Below, in pieces: positions 10,101 through 18,241 of a DNA stretch of 64,000 nucleotides (positions are counted from its first letter, which is position 1; each line of letters begins with the position of its first letter). The notes below the pieces were generated by a model. It saw only the letters and a list, made by a program, of their open reading frames with translations. It was not told the origin of the DNA and did not search any database. Origin of the DNA: Microbulbifer sp. TB1203 (GTDB lineage: Bacteria; Pseudomonadota; Gammaproteobacteria; Pseudomonadales; Cellvibrionaceae); contig NZ_CP116899.1 of NCBI RefSeq assembly GCF_030997045.1, positions 1,302,001 to 1,366,000 of the forward strand, read 5' to 3'. Position numbers and translations under genes: made by a program.

Positions 10101-12788
10101 CAGACTCACCGGCTCGCGGAAGATCAGGCCCAGTGCCACGATGGCGGCCAGCGCGGGGGAAATCCACATTTCCCGCCAGACGCCGACCGCTCCCATGGCC
10201 CGGCCCAGCGCCCGGTTCACATGGGCGCAGGACCGCCACTCCAGCAGGTGTCGCCGGGAAATACCCAGCCGGTAGAGGGTGCGTACTATCGCGTCCAGCG
10301 TACTGACCGCCTGGTAGGGCAGCAGCGCCAGCGACAACAACCAGTGCAGCAACCGCTGGCGCAATAGCCCCGGCGTGCCCCGGAAATGCCGGTGCGCGCT
10401 CAGGGGATTGGCCGCGCTGCGCCACAACAGCGACAACAGCTCCACCCACACCGGTGCCGCGGTCAACGCCAGTAGCGCCAGGGTCCAGGCCCAGGCGGAG
10501 CCGGGCAGCCATCCGCTCCAGGCGAGCAGGAACAGGAGCAATACGCCGGGTGCCTCCAGGCTGCGCCGCAGATTGTCGGCGATTTTCCACCGGTGGATCA
10601 GCGGAAGCGGGTTTTTCACCCGGGTGTCGCCGTCGGCCGGCACCCGGCGGCGCAGCCAGGGCAGCAGCTGCCAGTCGCCGCGTATCCAGCGGTGGGAGCG
10701 CCGCAACAGGGCGAAGACATTGGGCGGATACTGCTCGTAGACCACCGTATCGGACAGCAGCGCGGTGCTGCCGATAGCGCCCTCCAGCAGATCGTGGCTG
10801 AGCACCGCGTTCTCCGGCAGGCGGCCCGCCAGGGTCTGCTCCAATACCTCCGGATCGTAAATCCCCTTGCCGGCGAAAATGCCCTCACCGAACAGATCCT
10901 GGTAGGCGTCCGACACTGCGTGGGTATAGAGGTCCACGCTTCTGTCTCCGGAAAATATTTCCGTGAACATCGTGTCTGCGGTGTCGGCGGGATCAATTTC
11001 CAGGCGCGGCTGCAGGAAGCCGTAGCCCGCCGCCACCCGCTGCCCGGCGGCGTCCATCTGCGCGCGGTTCAGCGGATGGGCGATGGTGCCTACAAGACGC
11101 CGGGCGGTGCCCGGCGGCATCTGGGTATCCGCATCGAGGGTGATCACATAGCGCAATCCGTGCAGCGCGGCGCGATCGCCGAAACAGGTCTCGAAGGTGG
11201 TGTCCTCGTCGCCGCGGATCAGTCGGTTGAACTCGACCAGCTTGCCGCGCTTGCGCTCCCAACCCATCCAGCAGCCCTCGGCGGCGTTCCAGCAGCGCCT
11301 GCGGTGCAGCAGCAGGAAGGTGCTGTCACGGCCATAGCGCCGGTTCAGCGCGGACAGGGACTCCTCGGCGATTTTCAGCAGGATGTTGTCGCTATCGCAG
11401 TCCTGCTCACCTGCATCGGCGAAATCGCTCAGCACCACATAGACGAGGTTGTTGTCGGTGTTGTTCAGGTAATTGATTTCCACGCACTGCAGAATACGGT
11501 GCACGTCCTCGGTATCGGCGATCAGCACGGGCATGACTACCGCGGTGCGGTAATCCGCCGGAATCCCCGTCTCGAAATTGAGCTTGGGAAGCTTGCGCGG
11601 CGGCAGGCTGTGGGTGATCAGGCCGTTCACCAGCGCCAGGGCAAAACCCAGCAGCGGTATCGTGGCGAGCAGCAGGGCCAATACCACTACCCAGGCGGAT
11701 GTTCCTCCGGCAATCAGGTAAATGGCAAGGCCAACCAGCGGTGGCAGGAAAAATACGGCCAGCCCTGTAAAGTAAACTGCAAGCGCGTGGTCGGTGATCC
11801 AGCGGTAAAGACGAGGCCCCCAGGGAAGCCGGCACTTGACGGATTCCTCAAATTGGCGGCGCCCTTCCCCCACCAGGTAAAAGCCCACATGTTGCTCGCG
11901 GCTGTCGGATGCCTGGGCCCGGCTCAGTTCCAGAGCCCGCTCCGCCACTTCGTACTCCGGCTTCCCACTGCCGCGCGCGATTTTTTCCACGGCGCCGCGG
12001 TAACTGTCGCGGGTTTTGAAATCCATGCGGGTGTAGGCGTCCGCCGGGTCCTGACGGAGGACCCTCTCCACGCGGCTGAGCCCTTCCACAAATTCGCGCC
12101 AGTCGCATGTGCGGAGGTGGCGCAGGCTGATAATGGCACTGGCCACGCCTACCCCGCCGAGTTCCGCCGCCTCGAAATTCTGCTCGTGATCCTCGGAGCC
12201 GAGCACATCCTCGGCATAACCGGCCAGGGACTCCAGCAGGGCCAGGCGCAGGACGGCAGGGAGTGCCCACAACTCACCGGTGGTCAGGACAGTGTCATCC
12301 TGATAGCGCTCCACCAGCGGGCGGATACGTTCCATATCCAGTGGCTTGTCGTCGGTGGACAAAAGGGCCACGGCCAGGACGCGCACCCGCAGGTCCGGGC
12401 GGCCCTCCCTCCCGCGGATTTTTGGGAGTTGCTTCAGGAAAGACGGCGGCAGGGATTCCCGCACCAGTTCCAGCGCTTCCTGCACCACATGGCGATTGTC
12501 CAGCAACCACTCCTCGCCGCGGGTTCCCGTTTCGCCAGCCTCGATGCGGGCGGCAATGCGCTTGTAAATATCCGGGAAAAGCCGTTCGAGTGCCCTCAGC
12601 TTCGGTTTGAGATGGTATTTCCCCGGCCCGGAAAGGATATTCCGGTGCTCCTTCGCCAGGGCGGAAATTTCCTCCTCCGGACCGCCCTGCTCGCTTTCGT
12701 CCTCGACAATGCCCCGCTTCACGCTTTGCGGTTGCGCCCCACCGGATGCTACCGGGCGCGAAAAGAACTTACGCCCATACAGTTTCAT
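4194..12788 (-). CDS. ndvB: Cyclic beta-1,2-glucan synthase (GT84-GH94 type)
   Basis: At 2,864 aa it matches the length of ChvB/NdvB/Cgs proteins. Hydrophobic helices near residues 340-400 precede a glycosyltransferase core with the DAD motif (VITLDADTQMPPG, about residue 546) and an acceptor-site HRWIRGDWQ. More membrane helices follow. A glucoamylase-like segment (about 1330-1560) contains RIGYNVTDASLDPNYYD and RTVRSYMSHHQGMIM. The C-terminus is a GH94 phosphorylase-like module with VIGNGDWNDG near residue 2535 carrying the predicted catalytic Asp. The protein should polymerise UDP-glucose into cyclic beta-glucan in the inner membrane for the periplasm (osmoprotection, surface traits). The ATG overlaps the upstream stress-protein stop as ATGA. 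Product ring size and linkage cannot be read from sequence. Confidence 0.93.
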   Translation of the reverse strand: MKLYGRKFFSRPVASGGAQPQSVKRGIVEDESEQGGPEEEISALAKEHRNILSGPGKYHLKPKLRALERLFPDIYKRIAARIEAGETGTRGEEWLLDNRHVVQEALELVRESLPPSFLKQLPKIRGREGRPDLRVRVLAVALLSTDDKPLDMERIRPLVERYQDDTVLTTGELWALPAVLRLALLESLAGYAEDVLGSEDHEQNFEAAELGGVGVASAIISLRHLRTCDWREFVEGLSRVERVLRQDPADAYTRMDFKTRDSYRGAVEKIARGSGKPEYEVAERALELSRAQASDSREQHVGFYLVGEGRRQFEESVKCRLPWGPRLYRWITDHALAVYFTGLAVFFLPPLVGLAIYLIAGGTSAWVVVLALLLATIPLLGFALALVNGLITHSLPPRKLPKLNFETGIPADYRTAVVMPVLIADTEDVHRILQCVEINYLNNTDNNLVYVVLSDFADAGEQDCDSDNILLKIAEESLSALNRRYGRDSTFLLLHRRRCWNAAEGCWMGWERKRGKLVEFNRLIRGDEDTTFETCFGDRAALHGLRYVITLDADTQMPPGTARRLVGTIAHPLNRAQMDAAGQRVAAGYGFLQPRLEIDPADTADTMFTEIFSGDRSVDLYTHAVSDAYQDLFGEGIFAGKGIYDPEVLEQTLAGRLPENAVLSHDLLEGAIGSTALLSDTVVYEQYPPNVFALLRRSHRWIRGDWQLLPWLRRRVPADGDTRVKNPLPLIHRWKIADNLRRSLEAPGVLLLFLLAWSGWLPGSAWAWTLALLALTAAPVWVELLSLLWRSAANPLSAHRHFRGTPGLLRQRLLHWLLSLALLPYQAVSTLDAIVRTLYRLGISRRHLLEWRSCAHVNRALGRAMGAVGVWREMWISPALAAIVALGLIFREPVSLLAAAPLLLAWLMAPQLTRWIDRPPVIKQLPVGDEDRRELRLLGRRTWFFFQQFMGPNDHWLPPDNYQEEPLAVLARRTSPTNIGLGLLSVLSAYDFGYIDLTQLLASLNNSFDRMSSLERYRGHFLNWFETRELRPLLPRYVSTVDSGNLAGSLLALAGGLEEMLYLPPAGRQLVRGVVDTLGIIEETLQPSDGSKPGEELREIIAQIRDLRDRLEERAEEGDWWPVVEEAYQREIPELQERMLALIESDDKSFSAEALGRLRHWLDELHHQRIFLRRHRESIEACHPLLEEPPAAYREADTPLADSYEVLAVAMDPQVPLGKLAERCWEAEEILERLEAALADSDISQEQRRQAEDWNRELRAALQSTREHADKRAGELRGLATRARNWVQEMEFGFLYDRDRHLFRIGYNVTDASLDPNYYDLLASESRLAGFIAVAKGDVPSQHWLHLERPFRRLKGKVVLMSWSATLFEYLMPRLLMETPDHSLIAKACRNAIDVHRDFTRRLGLPWGISESGYYQLDTHLHYQYRAFGVPGIGFRRDLGDRLVISPYSSMMALPFDAAAVVDNLRGLRTHGGYGQYGLYEAIDFGRTAKAAPRRARTVRSYMSHHQGMIMLALNNFFHADIMLRRFHREPRIAGLTPLLHERIPSAPAAPIPWSRPGAVRGFHPAVPLESWWASLHGARPQYNLLSNGHYTLINSAEGGGGSYWHNIALTRWQPDPTREQFGHWCYVRDLDKGTLFSIGLDPCGADTSLCAASFAPHCTEYQRRESELFCRLRIAISSQHDLEVRRLIIKNESARPRRLLLGTYAEVVLAPEQEDRRHPAFAKLFVESHHLPEEQTMLYRRRPRSSEEKPIYLGHSVLVQPGVKHRLAWETDRWRFLGRGGSPARPQALQKGLAGFSGTTGAVLDPVIATGVELTVPAQSEIEVAYLTGVSKSRQELMAVLRSRRSLPQVHWIFDLARMQSEHELQNLRMASGNLRWMMELLSALLSPDSSVRAPSRILGRSRQLQSSLWSRGISGDNPILLLQIQSSGEVAFAEPILQAHTYWCGRGIAIDLVIIDEDSAGYEQNTRDRLQYISTDVRGRTLRKLNGSVFIVPGRELPGEERERLMAAARVVLDSAAGPVSAQIAASGVPQHLPPFVPVRPADYEPQPTPELERPEDLLFDNGIGGFSADGREYVLHLERGQRPPAPWVNVIANPSFGCLVTEAGSCCTWSGNSGEHRLTAWQNDPVRDPSGEVLYLRDEETAEVWSPTPAPRPADAPYQVRHGAGYTEYRHNSHGMEQAWRVFVHREAPVKIGRLTLTNSWDRPRRITATYYVEWVLGLTRAGTWPYIVSEFESHSEVLLARNTFTRDADAGVAFLAASLPVHGLTTDRTEFLGKSGGLHAPAAMFCIGLSGEVDHGGDPCAAYQVHIDLEPGATEQIYFVLGEGADRKLALELAENFSDPQRAEAAREDAEGFWEEYLGSVQIETPDKATDLLVNRWLPYQTLACRLWGRSGYYQSSGAFGFRDQLQDVQGLLWTHPEWTREHILRAASRQFQDGDVLHWWHENPLRGVRTRCSDDLLWLPFVTAEYIRTTGDYSILEEWVSYLQGPPLEKDENERYTEYETSAETGSLYEHCCRAIERAGAVGPHGLPVIGNGDWNDGFNRISTTGRGESVWLGWFLVRVCRDMAPLCEHMGDGALADHYRELGENLKQQVEENGWDGAWYRRAYYDDGTPVGSEKSDECKIDLIAQTWSVLAPEKPVERAPMAMQSAYRHLVREEARQILLLAPPFNRTKKDPGYIKGYPPGIRENGGQYTHAATWAVWAAAGLRDSGRAWHLFDLLNPITHTSDAEGVQRYRTEPYVLAGDVYGVAPHVGRGGWTWYSGASAWLYRGALEALLGLRVRGDTLEIKPCLPPSWDRYRVTLRRGGSSYDIEVENCGGCPEAIRELNLDGEKVDGPQIPFRDDGERHRVRIVFEAQDSGD

Positions 12789-13765
12789 TCGACATTCCTG
12801 TCACTGGGATGATTGAAGTGCGATATCGGGCAGAACTCGCCGCCCGTGTGCAGGTGCTGGGGATGGGTGTCGGGCAGGTCCTGGAAGACCAGCAACGGCA
12901 GGGAACAGCGGCACATTACCGCCTGGCAGAGGTTGCCCTTTTCCCAGTGTGTGCCGCCCTGGGTATCGTGGACATCCATGGCAATCAGGTCGACTTCTTC
13001 CTCCATTGCTACGCCGCAAACGTTCTCTACAACACTCTGCGTCACCTCCAGGCGAACGCGGACCTTGATACCGTTCTGCAGCTGCCGGGCAATATCCTCG
13101 AGGTAGGCTTTCGCCGCTCGCCGGTTGCATTCGACGAATTTCTCCCGCAGAGCGTGCTCTTCCTGGGTAATGGGCATGCGGCGCGGCATTTCAGGCACCG
13201 AGATGACCTGCAGTAAAATCAGTTCCACCTCCTGGCCGCGCACCATGGCCGCGACCTGGCAGGCCACCCACTCGGAGCTGTGCGAGCCGTCCATCAGAAT
13301 CAGGATGCGCTTGTAGGCCTTGTCCGCCCGCCCTGGAGGCAGCTCCCCGGGCCGAACGATCATAAAGGAAATCCCGGAACCGCTGATGACCTTGTGCGCG
13401 GTACTGCCGAAGCGGAACCGGCTGATGCCCCCCTTTCCATAGGCAGTAAAGATCAGCAGATCGATGTCGTTCTCTTCCGAATACTCAACGATCTGTTCCG
13501 AAGGTCGGCCCTCGACGATATTCGAAGTCATTGAAATATTTCGCTTCGACAGGCGCTGCTCCAGCTGGCTGAGGTAGCTGCGCATTTCGGCCCTGCGCAG
13601 CCGCCAGTCCACGGAATCGGGGCTGTGCTCATCGCTGTGAGAGGTTTGCACATGCAGCAGGTGAATCCGGGCACCACAGCTCTCGGCAATGAATATAGCG
13701 TGGGAAACGGCCTCCTCCGCTGTGGAGGAGCCATCGAGTGGCAGGAGTATTTGTTTGAATGGCAC
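12785..13765 (-). CDS. Tandem-domain universal stress protein
   Basis: Two UspA domains in one chain. The first begins FKQILLPLDGSSTAEEA; the second begins YKRILILMDGSHSSEWVA. The first domain ends in a partial nucleotide-binding loop (GKGGISRFRFGSTAHKV, close to the G-2x-G-9x-G-S/T pattern). The second lacks a clear loop (GGTHWEKGNLCQAVM). I chose the GTG at 13765 because AGAGGA lies 8 nt before it. An ATG at 13792 would add nine residues but has no ribosome site. Its stop overlaps the start of the glucan synthase, so the two are translationally coupled. A directly repeated sequence about 230 bp upstream also precedes the aminotransferase gene. Confidence 0.9.
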   Translation of the reverse strand: MPFKQILLPLDGSSTAEEAVSHAIFIAESCGARIHLLHVQTSHSDEHSPDSVDWRLRRAEMRSYLSQLEQRLSKRNISMTSNIVEGRPSEQIVEYSEENDIDLLIFTAYGKGGISRFRFGSTAHKVISGSGISFMIVRPGELPPGRADKAYKRILILMDGSHSSEWVACQVAAMVRGQEVELILLQVISVPEMPRRMPITQEEHALREKFVECNRRAAKAYLEDIARQLQNGIKVRVRLEVTQSVVENVCGVAMEEEVDLIAMDVHDTQGGTHWEKGNLCQAVMCRCSLPLLVFQDLPDTHPQHLHTGGEFCPISHFNHPSDRNVE

Positions 13766-13989
13766 GTGTATTTCCTCTGCGAAGTCCGGCATTGCGTCGT
13801 CATCGCGGCTGGCAAATGGATGCCTGGCGATTCGACTGTCGCATTAGTATTTCTCTGATGAATTTTTTGTACCTGGACCGGGCATGGAAACCGACAGATA
13901 TGGCGCTTATTGTCTCGGCAACAGTTGTGCTATAGGCAGCGCAATTGCCCGCTGGCCTTTCTCGCAATGAATTCCTGTGAGGCCGTGGG

Positions 13990-14087
13990 GCACCGGGACC
14001 AGGCACCAGAAAACTATAGACCAGTAGACGGAATCTGCCTTGTCTACGATCGAGAATACAAAAGAAAAACAGGCGCCCAGGTTGAAA
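13990..14087. repeat. Intergenic direct repeat, copy 1 (candidate regulatory region)
   Basis: About 98 bp closely matching 15486-15580, with shared blocks such as AACTATAGACCAG, CTACGATC, ATACAAAAGAAA and CAGGTTGAAA. Read leftward it contains TATAGT, a plausible -10 for the stress-protein operon. The rest of the 376-bp gap between 13793 and 14168 holds no gene that I can see. Confidence 0.75.
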
Positions 14088-14168
14088 TAAAGGTCAACCT
14101 GGGAAGCGCAGGCTGCCAATCCAAAGCATCGAGGAGGTATAGACAGACAGCCTGAAGAAGGCTTGGCA

Positions 14169-15449
14169 CTAACTTCCCAACTCTCGAAGTGCCTGCAACA
14201 CCGGTTCGACTTCTGACGTGGAATTGATAAGTCCCGGTGCGATCCGAGCGTATGAGGGACTGTAAGGGGTGGTACTGGCAACGATATTGCGCTCCATTAA
14301 CCGATCCACCACCTGCTCGGGTGACATCCCATCGACTTCAAAGCAAATGGTTCCTGCAGAGAGATTTTCCTCCATGGGGGTATGCAGCTTCACATGAGAC
14401 ATCTCGGCCATCCCTTCCTTGAATTTCCGGTTCAAGGAATGAATGCGATCAGTGACACGAGTCCTGCCGATCCCCTGATGGAACTCAAATGCTTGCGCCA
14501 GCGCCCAGAGATGTTCAAACGGTTTGTATCCGCCTGGCGACATAACCTCTCCCCACCCTTCACCATGCGAAAAAGTGGGAATGGTCGGTGACACGGCTCC
14601 CTGGGATTGGGGAGCCCCCCAGACAATCCCTGTCCCGCGGGGACCAAACATCCACTTATGTGTTCCGGCGATAAAGAAATCACAGCCCAAAGCACTGATA
14701 TCGATGTCCTCGACGCCCAGGCCATGAACTCCGTCGACACAGAGCAATGCCCGATCATCTTCGTTGCGGCCCGCATTAATCTCAACAAGAGCATCGGCCA
14801 CACCCCGAATGGGAAACTTTAACCCTGTACTCGAGTGGACCCAGGTGAGTGCAATAACCCGCGTATTGGGGCGAACTTCCGAAATCAGTCTCTCCACAAT
14901 TCTGCTTTCGGAGACAGGCTCAATTCCCTCGTAGAGAGGGATCTCGCGTACAGAAGCGCCCGAGCGGGCTGCCTTATAACGCAAGGACTCATGGGTAGAG
15001 TAATAGTCGTGATCCGTGGTGAGCATTTCCTGGTCTTCCCGGATCTTCACTCCATTGTATACAAGAGCCAGCCCCATGGTAGTGCTGTCGGTCAGTGCAA
15101 TATCGTCGCTTTCCACTCCCATGTACCTGGCCGCAGCCTGCCGCACTTTCCGTTGAAGCTCCACGTTATTATCCAGTACATACACTGCCGGATTTTCATT
15201 GAGCGCTTTCCTATGCTCCTCGATGGTCTTGCGGACAGGATCGGGATTAGAGGCAATCAGCAGGCCAGCAAGATGAATGTAATCAGGAGACAGCGCAAAG
15301 CGCGCACGTATACTCTCCCATTCATCAGAACCATTTTTCTTAGCCTGGCCATTCGCCGTCGACTTTCCGCAGGCGACAACGCCTTGAAGGGTGCTGGCGG
15401 TTGCCCCCAGCCCTAACGAACGCAAAAAATCCCTGCGGTTTAATGTCAT
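14169..15449 (-). CDS. Tat-exported class V aminotransferase (isopenicillin-N epimerase-like)
   Basis: A 426-aa PLP-dependent fold-type I enzyme. The PLP lysine motif is FIAGTHKWMFGPRGTG, preceded by the cofactor-binding Asp in LCVDGVHGLGVED. The N-terminus is a twin-arginine signal (NRRDFLRSLGLGATAS) with a Cys at a possible lipobox (GVVACGKS), so it should fold in the cytoplasm and be exported or anchored. The ATG at 15449 is chosen because GGAGG lies 8 nt upstream; an in-frame start 30 bp earlier has no such site. Class V members include cysteine desulfurases and epimerases; the substrate cannot be assigned. It is divergent from ppsA across a shared repeat. Confidence 0.88.
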   Translation of the reverse strand: MTLNRRDFLRSLGLGATASTLQGVVACGKSTANGQAKKNGSDEWESIRARFALSPDYIHLAGLLIASNPDPVRKTIEEHRKALNENPAVYVLDNNVELQRKVRQAAARYMGVESDDIALTDSTTMGLALVYNGVKIREDQEMLTTDHDYYSTHESLRYKAARSGASVREIPLYEGIEPVSESRIVERLISEVRPNTRVIALTWVHSSTGLKFPIRGVADALVEINAGRNEDDRALLCVDGVHGLGVEDIDISALGCDFFIAGTHKWMFGPRGTGIVWGAPQSQGAVSPTIPTFSHGEGWGEVMSPGGYKPFEHLWALAQAFEFHQGIGRTRVTDRIHSLNRKFKEGMAEMSHVKLHTPMEENLSAGTICFEVDGMSPEQVVDRLMERNIVASTTPYSPSYARIAPGLINSTSEVEPVLQALRELGS

Positions 15450-15485
15450 CCCAATCACCTCCGGCGGGATTAGCACCATCGCGGC

Positions 15486-15580
15486 CCGGGCCCAGGCACC
15501 GGGAAACTATAGACCAGCAGCTGGGAGCCGCCTCAGCTACGATCAAGGATACAAAAGAAAGATGGGCGCTCAGGTTGAAA
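15486..15580. repeat. Intergenic direct repeat, copy 2, between divergent genes
   Basis: Second copy of the 13990-14087 sequence. It sits between the leftward aminotransferase (start 15449) and the rightward ppsA (start 15610), where it probably carries the promoters of one or both. Confidence 0.75.
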
Positions 15581-15609
15581 GAATGGACAATCCCGGAGGT
15601 GCATTCGCA

Positions 15610-18051
15610 ATGCCAGGTGATCGCTATATCCGCTGGTTCGACCAAATAGGCTTGGACGACGTCCCCCTGGTAGGCGGCAAGACCGCATCCCTCGGGGAAA
15701 TGTACCGGGCCCTGGGTTCACAGGGAATTCACGTGCCAAATGGATTTGCAATTACCAGTGCTGCCTATCGCGAGGTTCTCGATCGCGCCGACCTCTGGAA
15801 GCCCCTCCGCCGGCTGATGGACCGGGCGCAGAAAGACAACAACCAGGCGGAAATTGCCAAAGAGGCTCGAGCCCTGATCTACGATGCGGGCCTGCCCGAT
15901 GACCTGAGCGAAGAGATAAGCCGGGCCTATCTCGACCTCTGCGAGCAATACGGTCCGGGGTTGCGGGTGGCGGTGCGCAGCTCCGCCACAGCAGAGGACC
16001 TGCCGAATGCCAGCTTTGCGGGGCAGCACGACAGCTTCCTGAATATCGGCGACAACGACGGCCTGCTCGACGCCTGTCGCCACTGCTTCGCTTCCCTGTT
16101 TACCGAGCGCGCCATCAGCTATCGCGAACGCAACGGCTTCGATCACTTCAAAGTCTTCCTGGCCATCGCGGTAATGAAGATGGTGCGCGCCGACCTGGCC
16201 GCCAGCGGGGTCATGTTTACCCTGGATACCGACAGCGGCTTCCGCGATGTTGTCTTTATCAACGGGGCCTACGGCCTGGGTGAAAATATCGTCCAGGGTA
16301 CGGTGGACCCGGACGAATTCTATGTGCACAAACCCACCTTCGAACTCCGCCACCGCTGCGTGCTGCGCCGGGAACTCGGCGCCAAGCAGCAGACCCTGGT
16401 GTGCGACGAAGACCTCAACAGCCAGGAAATGCACAATATCGACACACCGGACGAACGCCGGCGACACTTCTGTCTCAGCGACGAAGAGGTCCTGACCCTG
16501 GCGGACTACGCCATAAAAACCGAAAAGCTCTACAGCGACCAGCGCGGCAAAGAATCCCCGATGGATATCGAATGGGCCAAGGACGGGGACGACGGCCAGC
16601 TCTACCTTGTGCAGGCGCGCCCGGAAACCGTCGCCTCGCAAAAAAAACGCAGCCAGTTGGAGCGCTACCACCTGACCGAAAAGCCCGGTAAGCAATCCGT
16701 GCTGGCGCGCGGACGCGCCATCGGTGCCAATATCGCCAGCGGAAAACTGCGCAAAATAGACAATGTCAAACAGCTCAAGGACTTTCACGAGGGCGAAGTG
16801 CTGTTTGCCGAGAACACTAGTCCGGACTGGGGACCGGCTATGCGCCGCGCCGCTGCGGTCATCACCATACGCGGCGGACGCACCTGTCACGCCGCCATTG
16901 TCGCGCGCGAGTTCGGTATTCCCGCCGTGGTGGGTATCGGCGGCGACAGCGTCAATTTGAACGATGGAGAAACCGTCACCCTCTCCTGTGCCGAAGGGGA
17001 TGTCGGTATAGTCTACAGCGGAGAGGTACCCTTCGATGTCACCACCATCGAACTGGAAGACCTGCCCAGGCCGCACACAAAAATGATGATCAACCTGGGC
17101 AGCCCGGAACAGGCCTTTCGTCTGAGTGCCCTTCCCTGCGACGGTGTCGGCCTGGCGCGCATGGAGTTTATCGTCAACGAATACATCAAGGCGCATCCGA
17201 TGGCACTCCGCTTTCCCGAGCGGGTGGAGGACGAGGAGGCGCGGCGACGGATCGCCGAGTTGACCGCCCTGCACGAGAGCGGCGGGGATTTCTTTATCGA
17301 AAAGCTTTCGGAAGGCATCGGCACTATCGCCGCGGCCTTCTACCCGCGCCCGGTGATCGTACGCACCTCGGACTTCAAGTCCAACGAATACGCGCAACTG
17401 ATCGGCGGCAGCACCTTCGAGCCCAAAGAGGACAACCCCATGCTCGGCTTCCGCGGCGCCGCGCGCTACGCGCACGAAGCCTACGAAGCGGGTTTCGCCC
17501 TGGAGTGCGCCGCGATCAAGCGCGCGCGGGAGATGATGGGGCTGAAAAACATCAAGGTGATGATCCCTTTCTGCCGCCGGATTCCGGAGGGTGAAAAGGT
17601 CCTCGAGGCCATGGCGAATCACGGCCTCAAACAGGGCGAGGAGAACCTGGAAGTCTATGTGATGTGCGAGATCCCCAACAATGTGGTGCAGATCGATGCG
17701 TTCAGTCAACTATTCGACGGCATCTCCATCGGTTCCAACGACCTGACCCAACTGGTGCTGGGCGTGGACCGGGATTCGGATATCGTCGCCTTCGATTTCG
17801 ACGAGCGCGACCCCGGCGTGCTGGAAATGATCCGTTGGGCCATCGAGGGCGCGCACCGCAACGGCATCCACGCCGGTATCTGCGGCCAGGCGCCGTCGGA
17901 CTATCCGGAGGTGGCGGAATACCTGGTGCATCACAACATCGACTCCATCAGTCTCACCCCCGATGCGCTGCTGGACACCATCGAAAAGGTGGCAGCGCTA
18001 GAGGAGCGCGAAGGCACTTCTGCCGGAAAGGGCAACGACACCTCGGGTTGA
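15610..18051 (+). CDS. ppsA: Phosphoenolpyruvate synthase
   Basis: An 813-aa PEP synthase (ATP + pyruvate + water to PEP + AMP + Pi), the gluconeogenic entry step. The N-terminal ATP-binding domain has VGGKTASLGEMYR and VAVRSSATAEDLPNASFAGQ. The phosphohistidine domain has GGRTCHAAIVAREFGIPAVVG with the catalytic His. The C-terminal PEP/pyruvate barrel has KVMIPFCRR, SIGSNDLTQLVLGVDRDS and GICGQAPSD. I start at 15610 because GGAGGT lies 9 nt upstream; the open frame runs further back through the intergenic repeat but that part has no family similarity. An FNR-type box overlaps its stop codon and belongs to the next gene. Confidence 0.95.
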   Translation: MPGDRYIRWFDQIGLDDVPLVGGKTASLGEMYRALGSQGIHVPNGFAITSAAYREVLDRADLWKPLRRLMDRAQKDNNQAEIAKEARALIYDAGLPDDLSEEISRAYLDLCEQYGPGLRVAVRSSATAEDLPNASFAGQHDSFLNIGDNDGLLDACRHCFASLFTERAISYRERNGFDHFKVFLAIAVMKMVRADLAASGVMFTLDTDSGFRDVVFINGAYGLGENIVQGTVDPDEFYVHKPTFELRHRCVLRRELGAKQQTLVCDEDLNSQEMHNIDTPDERRRHFCLSDEEVLTLADYAIKTEKLYSDQRGKESPMDIEWAKDGDDGQLYLVQARPETVASQKKRSQLERYHLTEKPGKQSVLARGRAIGANIASGKLRKIDNVKQLKDFHEGEVLFAENTSPDWGPAMRRAAAVITIRGGRTCHAAIVAREFGIPAVVGIGGDSVNLNDGETVTLSCAEGDVGIVYSGEVPFDVTTIELEDLPRPHTKMMINLGSPEQAFRLSALPCDGVGLARMEFIVNEYIKAHPMALRFPERVEDEEARRRIAELTALHESGGDFFIEKLSEGIGTIAAAFYPRPVIVRTSDFKSNEYAQLIGGSTFEPKEDNPMLGFRGAARYAHEAYEAGFALECAAIKRAREMMGLKNIKVMIPFCRRIPEGEKVLEAMANHGLKQGEENLEVYVMCEIPNNVVQIDAFSQLFDGISIGSNDLTQLVLGVDRDSDIVAFDFDERDPGVLEMIRWAIEGAHRNGIHAGICGQAPSDYPEVAEYLVHHNIDSISLTPDALLDTIEKVAALEEREGTSAGKGNDTSG

Positions 18052-18061
18052 CCTGGATCAA
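18048..18061 (+). promoter_or_regulatory. FNR/ANR-type box upstream of hemN
   Basis: TTGACCTGGATCAA matches the consensus TTGAT-N4-ATCAA at 9 of 10 defined positions. It lies about 180 bp before the hemN start. FNR/ANR control of hemN is well established in gammaproteobacteria. Confidence 0.6.
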
Positions 18062-18241
18062 GGGATGCCCCCCCCTCTCGGTCGATTAACCTCCTTTCCG
18101 TCCCCGGCGGCCCGCCAGCGGAAAAGAGCCTGTGGCGTCGCCGTTTGAATTTGTTAACAGAGCGTATCGCCATATGGGGCTGGGCCCGCTCGTCCATATG
18201 GCCGGCCCTGGCAATCACTTCTGACTCGCGGTTTTCCCGAA

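Noticed and set aside
10593..12812. 739-codon rightward open frame opposite the glucan synthase
   Set aside because: Antisense shadow of GC-rich coding DNA; no ribosome site, family motif or sensible composition.
15718..17709. 663-codon leftward frame opposite ppsA
   Set aside because: Exact shadow of the PEP synthase frame; no recognisable protein.
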